Both the position numbers and the translations under genes were made by a program. Below, piece after piece: positions 13,903 through 19,068 of a stretch of 19,068 nucleotides of DNA. Numbering within the stretch: the first letter of the stretch is position 1; every line of letters begins with the position of its first letter. The stretch covers positions 1 through 19,068 of the forward strand of contig JBGQKM010000093.1 of the NCBI GenBank assembly GCA_041499515.1, in the 5' to 3' direction. The notes beneath the pieces were generated by a model. It did no database searches, had not been told where the DNA came from, and was given only the letters and a program-made list of their open reading frames with translations. This stretch comes from PALSA-1355 sp041499515 (GTDB taxonomy: Bacteria; Planctomycetota; Planctomycetia; Pirellulales; PALSA-1355).

Positions 13903-16077
13903 CTAAGGATGGTGATGGTTCGGGGCGCGGCGCACGCGGAACCAGCAGGTGCACAACAACAATCCTAGGCCACAAGCCGAGGCCAGGGCCCCGGCACGAA
14001 GGCTCCAGGGCCGAAACTCGAAGCCAACATGGTGCCTGCCCGCGTCGACAACGCACCCCAGAAAATCCCCATTGACCCGCACAGCCGGCTGGGGCTGGTC
14101 GTCCACGACGGCCTGCCAGCCCGAGTCGTAACTCTCGGTGGTGATCAGAAGCTGGCGAGTCGGCGCTTGGGTTTCGATCGTGATGCGGCCCGGCGCGTCG
14201 GCGGTCACTTGCGCGTCGCCGGGACTTGCCGGCGGCAGCGCGACGGGTTGCTCGACGGCGGCGACCTCCATACCCAGCGTGGCGATGTCGTCTGGGTGTT
14301 CGGACGAAACGGTTTGCGTGACCAGTCGGGCCCGAGGCGCGGTCGGCGCGATGCGGGTCCACTCTTGAGCGGTCTTCGAGGGGTTGGATGCCGTGTGCCA
14401 AACCCAGCCCACGCCGGCCAACTGCAAAGCGGGCGTCGTGGCGTAATCGAGCTGCCTGGCGGGCTCCAAGCCGGCGTATCCGTCGATCCGTTGCAGGCCG
14501 GCCAGCAGCATGCGGTCGCCGGTTCTGAGTGTCGTGCCGTCCGCGGCAGCCGCGACGCGCAGATTGGAGTGGTCCGGCGGAAGCGAAATCTCGGCCACGA
14601 AATCGTGCAGGTCGGCGGTGCGCTGACACACCGAGTAGCTCAGCCCATAGCAGCTCAAGTCTAGCGCCGTAAAGATCACGAGCGCCACGGCGGCGCCCCG
14701 CGCGCCGCGCAATGTCAGACTTATCAAAACCGCAGCGGCGCCGACCAGCAATGGGCCACACCAGACCAACAGGGGGTCGGCAACATACTCAGGCCAGATC
14801 AGCGGCGCCACCAGGGCCAGGGCCACGCTGAGCAGAAAAGCGATCCACACCGGTCCTATGCCGCGCGCGGGGCGATCCGTTTTTGGCTCCGCGCGGAGGC
14901 TCAACATCAGTCCGATCGCGACGGCGGCTCCGACGGCCATGCAAAACTGCACCAGCACGATCGCGCGGCAGGGAAAGCGAAAGCGGTTGGCCAGCGGCAC
15001 CCAGGCTTGCAGTCGATACAAGCCGCCGAATTCGCCGGCAGCCAGCAGCAGGGCCAGCAGGCCGCAGACGATCAGGCCCAGCACCAGCGGGCGAAAGCCT
15101 TGCCAATTTCGCCGCTGTCCGACGAGCCAAATGCACAGCAGGCAGGGCACGGCCCCGGCATACAAACCAAGTTCGTGGGTGTTTTGGCCCACCACGCGGG
15201 TTTGAAACAGATACGGCGCGACCAATTGCACGAGATTTAGCGGGTGCAGCGAGCCGGAATTGGCAAAATCGGCGTCAGGAATTCGGCGCACCGATCCGGC
15301 CAGCGCGTGCATGGTGGGCAGGAGTTGAATGCCCGCCGCCATTGCGCCCAACGCCTGGGCCCATAGCAATCCAACGACGCGGCGCAACTCGGCCGGCGCG
15401 CCCAGCAATCGCCAGGCGACGAAGGCCGTTTCGGCCAAGAGCGAAAACCAAACGAATTGAGGGTATCCCAACAACAGTTGCGAGGCGGTCAGCAGTCCGA
15501 CGGCCAGTTCGGCGACGGCTCGCCGCCGCGCGTCATTGGCCGACAGGGCCACGTCGATGGCCAACAACAGCCAGGGAAGATGCGCCACGATGGCCACGGC
15601 GTTGGGATGGACGAAGTGCAGCAGATTGAATCCGCAAAACGTAAACGCCAGCGCCCCGAACAGCGCCGCGTCGCGCCGTCCGACGAGGCGCCGCAAGAAC
15701 AAGGACATGCCCAGGAACATCAACGGGTAGCTGGCCAAGAGCTCGAGGTCGAACGCCGCGCCCAGTGGCAGCCAACGGTAGGCCAGCAGGTGCAGTGGAT
15801 GGTACGCGCCGAGTTGGCCTTCGGCGGCGACGTAAAAGCCCCCGTAGAGGCCTGGCATCCAGTCGAACGATTCGCCGCGGCGCAATTGTTCGGCGTAGAA
15901 ATTGCGGACCGGCAAATGGAATTCGCCCAAGTCGTCGGCCACGTACACCCGGCCCCAAAAGAACGGCGCGGCCAGCGCCGCGAAACTCGCCAGCGCGGCC
16001 AGTTGAATCCAGGCCGACAGCGCGCGCTGCGGCTTGGGCTCGAAGTGCGCGGCGTGGTGGGTTTCAGTCTGACTCAT
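13903..16077 (-). CDS. YfhO-like multi-pass membrane protein (GT-C fold)
   Basis: Protein of 724 residues with about a dozen membrane helices and a C-terminal extracytoplasmic domain. The first loop (VADDLGEFHLPVRNF, then WMPGLYGGFYVAAEGQLGAYHPLHLL) follows the YfhO pattern of an acidic pair, here D48-D49, a proline-containing turn and a GxxxxP block. A late region, ITTESYDSGWQAVVDDQPQP then GDFLGCVVDAGRHHVGFEF, is the beta-rich domain usually found near the end of YfhO proteins. In Gram-positive bacteria YfhO glycosylates lipoteichoic acid; planctomycetes have many paralogues of unknown target. I took the ATG at 16077; a TTG at 16107 would add ten residues. It lies between the DUF362 gene (42 bases upstream) and the GT2 gene (8 bases downstream) in one operon, so the GT2 product may supply its lipid-linked sugar. 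Confidence 0.8.
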   Translation of the reverse strand: MSQTETHHAAHFEPKPQRALSAWIQLAALASFAALAAPFFWGRVYVADDLGEFHLPVRNFYAEQLRRGESFDWMPGLYGGFYVAAEGQLGAYHPLHLLAYRWLPLGAAFDLELLASYPLMFLGMSLFLRRLVGRRDAALFGALAFTFCGFNLLHFVHPNAVAIVAHLPWLLLAIDVALSANDARRRAVAELAVGLLTASQLLLGYPQFVWFSLLAETAFVAWRLLGAPAELRRVVGLLWAQALGAMAAGIQLLPTMHALAGSVRRIPDADFANSGSLHPLNLVQLVAPYLFQTRVVGQNTHELGLYAGAVPCLLCIWLVGQRRNWQGFRPLVLGLIVCGLLALLLAAGEFGGLYRLQAWVPLANRFRFPCRAIVLVQFCMAVGAAVAIGLMLSLRAEPKTDRPARGIGPVWIAFLLSVALALVAPLIWPEYVADPLLVWCGPLLVGAAAVLISLTLRGARGAAVALVIFTALDLSCYGLSYSVCQRTADLHDFVAEISLPPDHSNLRVAAAADGTTLRTGDRMLLAGLQRIDGYAGLEPARQLDYATTPALQLAGVGWVWHTASNPSKTAQEWTRIAPTAPRARLVTQTVSSEHPDDIATLGMEVAAVEQPVALPPASPGDAQVTADAPGRITIETQAPTRQLLITTESYDSGWQAVVDDQPQPAVRVNGDFLGCVVDAGRHHVGFEFRPWSLRAGALASACGLGLLLCTCWFRVRRAPNHHHP

Positions 16078-16119
16078 GGACTTTCTTTGATCCGATCGGC
16101 GTTGCAAGCGCCGCAGCCG

Positions 16120-17157
16120 TTATGAGACAAGCACGTCCGGGGCACGCAATCCCTGGAGTTCGGGCACGTCGAGCACCGTAAAGGGGCTTGCCACGCTTTG
16201 CCAGCGCTCGCCGCGCTGCAGCACGCACCGTTCGTCCACCGGACCCAGCCGATTGGCCGCCAGTTGCAAGTAGCCGATCCGCGCCGGGTCAAAACCCATG
16301 ATCCGCCCCAGCGTGGCGTCGACCGCCGTCGCGTTCGTGCCGATCACGAGCAATCCCATCGGTTTGGCGCTGCCCATGATTGGGCCGTCGCCTTCCATGG
16401 CCGTGATGCCGTCGACGATGGCCACCGTTTTTGGCAGCGACGCGTTGATGTCGAAAATGGATTCGGGAATTCCGGCATGATGCAGGACGTTCTTCGGCCA
16501 GCCGTACTTGATGCCGGGGATCACGCCATACAGGTTTTTCAGCGCGCCGGTATAGCCGACCCAGTGATGCGTTTTCATTTTGGGCATCGAGACAATCAGG
16601 TCGGCTTCGATGGCCTGCTGCGGAAAATAGAAACCCTTCAACCGGCTGACTCGGCCCGCGTTTTTAACCCAGGCGACCGGGCTGTAATTCAAGTCGGCGA
16701 ACTCTAGTTGGCTGCGATCGAGCGCGTCCTGGAGGCCCGATTCGACCAGCGCCATTTCGGTGTCTCGCATGTGGCCGGGGCCTTCGCCCACGATCACGTC
16801 GGCTCCCCAGCCGCGGAACACTTCGGCCGCCGCGACGATCACCGCCGGATGGGTCGTCATCTGCGGGGCCAGTCGCGTCGGCTCCACCAGGTTCGGCTTG
16901 AGCAGCACGAGCTTGCCGCGGACTGCGGCCGGTTCGAACCCCGCGGCCAGCAGACCATCGCGGATCGTTTGCTCCAGCGGTCCGTCGTAGCGCTGATTGC
17001 GGGCCACGAAGACCGGAGCCGTCATCTCGAGCGCGCGGCGAATCCAGGGCAACGCCACGACGCCGGCCAGGGCCGCGGCGCCGCCGATCAACAGCGTGCG
17101 GCGGTTGATGGATCGCTCTTCGCGGGTCGGTAAGTGTTTGTCGGTGGCCGTGGTCAT
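16120..17157 (-). CDS. DUF362 protein with twin-arginine signal
   Basis: Protein of 345 residues. The N terminus has NRRTLLIGG (R19-R20) followed by AAALAGVVALPWI, a likely Tat signal or signal anchor. The body has the DUF362 landmarks VLLKPNLVEP, GEGPGHMRDTE, SMPKMKTHHWVGYTGALKNLYGVIPG and LLVIGTNATAVDAT. No ferredoxin-type CxxCxxC cluster is present, unlike longer DUF362 proteins. DUF362 has no settled enzymatic function; the Tat signal implies export of a folded, perhaps cofactor-bearing protein. Its ATG overlaps the stop codon of the upstream gene (ATGA at 17154-17157, plus-strand TCAT), so the two are translationally coupled. It precedes the YfhO-like gene by 42 bases. Confidence 0.85.
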   Translation of the reverse strand: MTTATDKHLPTREERSINRRTLLIGGAAALAGVVALPWIRRALEMTAPVFVARNQRYDGPLEQTIRDGLLAAGFEPAAVRGKLVLLKPNLVEPTRLAPQMTTHPAVIVAAAEVFRGWGADVIVGEGPGHMRDTEMALVESGLQDALDRSQLEFADLNYSPVAWVKNAGRVSRLKGFYFPQQAIEADLIVSMPKMKTHHWVGYTGALKNLYGVIPGIKYGWPKNVLHHAGIPESIFDINASLPKTVAIVDGITAMEGDGPIMGSAKPMGLLVIGTNATAVDATLGRIMGFDPARIGYLQLAANRLGPVDERCVLQRGERWQSVASPFTVLDVPELQGLRAPDVLVS

Positions 17158-18068
17158 GGCGTGGCGATCTCAGGGGTCAGTGCGGTGGTGGACGCGGGCC
17201 GACGCTCGGCGATCATCGGGCAATCCTGGCCCAGTGCTGCAAGCGCCAACAGCGCGAGACGGTAGGCGGATGGATCGCGTGTGAGCGTGCGCAGACCGGC
17301 GGCCGCGAGAAAGTCGTTGGCCCGCGAGGGAAGACAATTTTGCGCGGCCAGGCCCATCAGGCCGTAGCACAGCGATGCCGTGGCGATTTGCGGTGATAGT
17401 TCGCGTTGCAGATATTCGATGGCTTTCGCGACGCGTGGCGTGGCGGGCTCTCCGGCCAAAGCCAGCAGGCACAGGCCGGTCGGTTGCAGGTGCGGCCGAA
17501 GTTCCTGGCCGAACATGATCGTGTTGCCGTAATTACAGCCTCCGCTGGCAAGCAAACGGTCTTGCAACAACCGGACGGCTTCGCGGGCTCGCGGATGGTC
17601 GCCGCGACCGGTGTGTTTGAGCGCCAGGACGTTGATGGCGGTGGGCTCGATCCAGGAATGCGTTCCGTCGACCCAAGGCCAACCCTTGAGACTGGCATCG
17701 TGGCCCAGCCAATCGAGATGTTCGATGACCGTTCCCTGCAGCCCAAGCATCCAGTCGATCGCGCGCCCGATCGCCGACGGGTAGACGGTCTTGCCAATCG
17801 AGCGGTGCTCGGCGGCTTGCCAGGCCAACACGGCCCAGCCGGTGGCCCAGCCCGGTCCCGACGGATCGCCCTCGACGCCGATGCTTCCGTCGGCGCATTG
17901 CCGGGCGGTCAGCCAATCCAACAGTGGCAGCGCCGCCGTGTCCCGCCCGTGCGCCATCAGAGCCAAGGCCGCCAGCGCAGCCGGTTCAGCCGCGCACTGC
18001 GAGCCCTGGTGATAGCCGCACGAATCGGCCGAAGCCAGGCGAGCGAGCACATTTTCGGGAAAATCCAT
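17154..18068 (-). CDS. terpene-cyclase-like alpha/alpha-barrel repeat protein (prenyltransferase/squalene oxidase repeats)
   Basis: Protein of about 304 residues built of helical repeats. QCADGSIGVEGDPSGPGWATGWAVLAW split over about 65-95, and GWPWVDGTHSWIEPTAINVLAL around 140-160, are QW-like motifs of the squalene-hopene cyclase/prenyltransferase beta fold, with repeats continuing (LQPTGLCLLALAG, AYRLALLALAALG). The catalytic DxDD motif of class II cyclases is not visible and the protein is half the usual cyclase length, so it may be a binding module or a new enzyme. I took the ATG at 18068 because GGAAGG lies five bases upstream; an ATG at 18152 is possible. The stop overlaps the DUF362 start, and it is the first gene of the four-gene operon. 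No classical signal peptide is seen. Confidence 0.7.
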   Translation of the reverse strand: MDFPENVLARLASADSCGYHQGSQCAAEPAALAALALMAHGRDTAALPLLDWLTARQCADGSIGVEGDPSGPGWATGWAVLAWQAAEHRSIGKTVYPSAIGRAIDWMLGLQGTVIEHLDWLGHDASLKGWPWVDGTHSWIEPTAINVLALKHTGRGDHPRAREAVRLLQDRLLASGGCNYGNTIMFGQELRPHLQPTGLCLLALAGEPATPRVAKAIEYLQRELSPQIATASLCYGLMGLAAQNCLPSRANDFLAAAGLRTLTRDPSAYRLALLALAALGQDCPMIAERRPASTTALTPEIATP

Positions 18069-18326
18069 ACAGGCCTTCCAATCGTCACAGGCGTTCCAGG
18101 CGGGCGCGACGGCGGGAAATCGCGGCGATCGCAACACGACCTGGCAGGTCATGCTGCAAAGCAAGGATAGCTTTGGAAGAGAACCGGCGCGGCGGCCGGA
18201 CCCGGTTAAAAGAGCGGTTTTCCACGCTCGAAAAACCGGGCCGGCCGCATGGGGTGGGGCGTTTTGGCGTATGTTTTTACGCTGCGCCAAGGTTCTGCCC
18301 GCTATTGCGGCCCTGCGAGTCGGCTT

Positions 18327-19068
18327 GTGAACACGCTATCTCTCCCAGTTCGTGCTTCGATCACCGCGACGCGACCCGACGGCCGGCTGGCTTTGTGGGC
18401 GTTGACGTTGGGCGTTGTTGCGCTGCTGATCGTGGCGGTGTGGCTCAGGGCGCGTCAGTTGGAGAACGTGCCGGGCGTCAACGGCGACGAGGCGTGGTCG
18501 GGCGTCCAGGCTTTACGATTTTTGCAGGGCGAGACGATCGACTGGCGAACTCCGACCGGAAATCCGGTGAACGTCTTTTTCTTGATTCCCTTAATGGCGC
18601 TGCACTTGTTTCTGCCGCCATCGTTCATCGTGCTGCGATTCGTATCACTTGCCAGCGGAGTGCTGGCGCTGGTGGTCAATTATTTCTTGTGTCGCAGAGC
18701 CTTCGATCGTCACACGGCCGTGGTGTCGACGTTGCTGCTTGCGCTATTGCCGATCGACATTGCCTACAGCCGCTTTGCCTGGGACGCCAGCCAAAGCCTG
18801 TTGGCGACCCTGTTCGTCTTGTATCTGCCGTTGATCCACTTTCGCAGGCGTGGCGACTCGGCCTGGCTGACGACGTCGGGAATGGTCGCGCTCGGCGCGG
18901 CAATCGTGGTTCATCCGACGAACGTGTTTGCCACTCCGTTGCTGGTCGTTCCGGCGCTTTACGCCAGGCGGCGTCCCATCGTAGCGGCGCTGCAAAACAC
19001 GGCGATTCCGGCCAAAACCACGACGTTGGCGGTCCTCGTGGCCGTGAGCGCCGCGGCCGCTTATGGAG
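18327..19068 (+). CDS. GT39-like membrane glycosyltransferase, 3' end outside the window
   Basis: Open frame from a GTG at 18327 (no ATG near) to the right edge, 247 residues so far, missing its end. After one helix (WALTLGVVALLIVAVWL) comes PGVNGDEAWSGVQALRF, whose D54-E55 pair matches the DE motif of the first periplasmic loop in the dolichyl-phosphate-mannose mannosyltransferase family (GT39/PMT_2). Further helices include FIVLRFVSLASGVLALVVNYF, then AFDRHTAVVSTLLLALLPIDIAYSRFAWD, a typical PMT_2 block. It probably transfers a sugar from a polyprenyl phosphate at the outer face of the inner membrane. It is divergent from the four-gene operon, with about 260 bases between, in which I see no convincing promoter. 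The ribosome-binding site is weak, so the exact start is uncertain. Confidence 0.75.
   Translation, partial: MNTLSLPVRASITATRPDGRLALWALTLGVVALLIVAVWLRARQLENVPGVNGDEAWSGVQALRFLQGETIDWRTPTGNPVNVFFLIPLMALHLFLPPSFIVLRFVSLASGVLALVVNYFLCRRAFDRHTAVVSTLLLALLPIDIAYSRFAWDASQSLLATLFVLYLPLIHFRRRGDSAWLTTSGMVALGAAIVVHPTNVFATPLLVVPALYARRRPIVAALQNTAIPAKTTTLAVLVAVSAAAAYG

Noticed and set aside
13895..14761. N-terminal extension of the GT2 open frame
   Set aside because: The real start is the ATG at 13894 with a ribosome-binding site; the extension is an alternative frame within the YfhO-like gene.
18264..18290. TTGGCG/CGCCAA inverted repeat before the GT39-like gene
   Set aside because: A 6-bp stem with a 15-base loop and no T tract; too weak to call an operator or terminator.

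Overview
The window looks like chromosome of a planctomycete, probably order Pirellulales, with GC-rich codons by eye. The evidence is a solitary periplasmic protein with a secretin/TonB short N-terminal-like domain of a type common in planctomycetes, a TIM-barrel protein of a type I recall from that phylum, a tmRNA whose degradation tag resembles the one I recall for Rhodopirellula, and dense GT-C/YfhO-type membrane glycosyltransferases. This is recognition from sequence alone; no database was searched.

Region 1 (1-2745) is a more AT-rich accessory block. It holds a DUF2127 membrane protein, a broken piece of what looks like a BON-domain gene, and a large tyrosine recombinase. The recombinase sits directly against the 3' end of the tmRNA gene ssrA (2746-3107, minus strand), a classic attachment site for integrative elements. 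Five copies of an 8-base motif, CCTGACAC, lie between integrase and ssrA or inside the ssrA terminator. The simplest reading is the ssrA-proximal end of a genomic island whose other end lies left of the window.

Region 2 (2705-4341) is the ssrA unit and uppP. ssrA has a good sigma-70 promoter, an unusual 102-bp inverted-repeat element between that promoter and the mature 5' end, a split tRNA-like domain with the G3-U70 identity pair, a reading frame ending in the tag VEDSFALAA, and a strong intrinsic terminator. uppP (undecaprenyl-diphosphate phosphatase) lies upstream in the same direction.

Region 3 (4342-7195, plus strand) carries a TIM-barrel sugar isomerase-like protein, a metallo-beta-lactamase-fold exonuclease-like protein and the solitary short N-terminal-domain protein. 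A double hairpin REP-like element separates it from region 4.

Region 4 (7330-10076, minus strand) is a compact sulfane-sulfur/persulfide operon: an ArsR-family repressor with a palindromic operator inside its own promoter, a YgaP-like membrane rhodanese, and a CoA-disulfide-reductase fused to a rhodanese. The first two genes match the ygaVP arrangement of E. coli. Divergent from it is a NupG-like nucleoside transporter (10257-11540).

Region 5 (11705-19068) is a membrane glycosylation and envelope cluster. It has a GT-C-like membrane protein (plus strand), a four-gene minus-strand operon (terpene-cyclase-fold repeat protein, Tat-exported DUF362 protein, YfhO-like protein, GtrB/ArnC-like GT2 enzyme), and a divergent GT39-like gene cut by the right edge. 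The GT2 enzyme probably makes a polyprenyl-phosphate sugar that the GT-C enzymes use, and UppP in region 2 belongs to the same lipid-carrier economy. I found no CRISPR array, tRNA, rRNA or phage structural genes.
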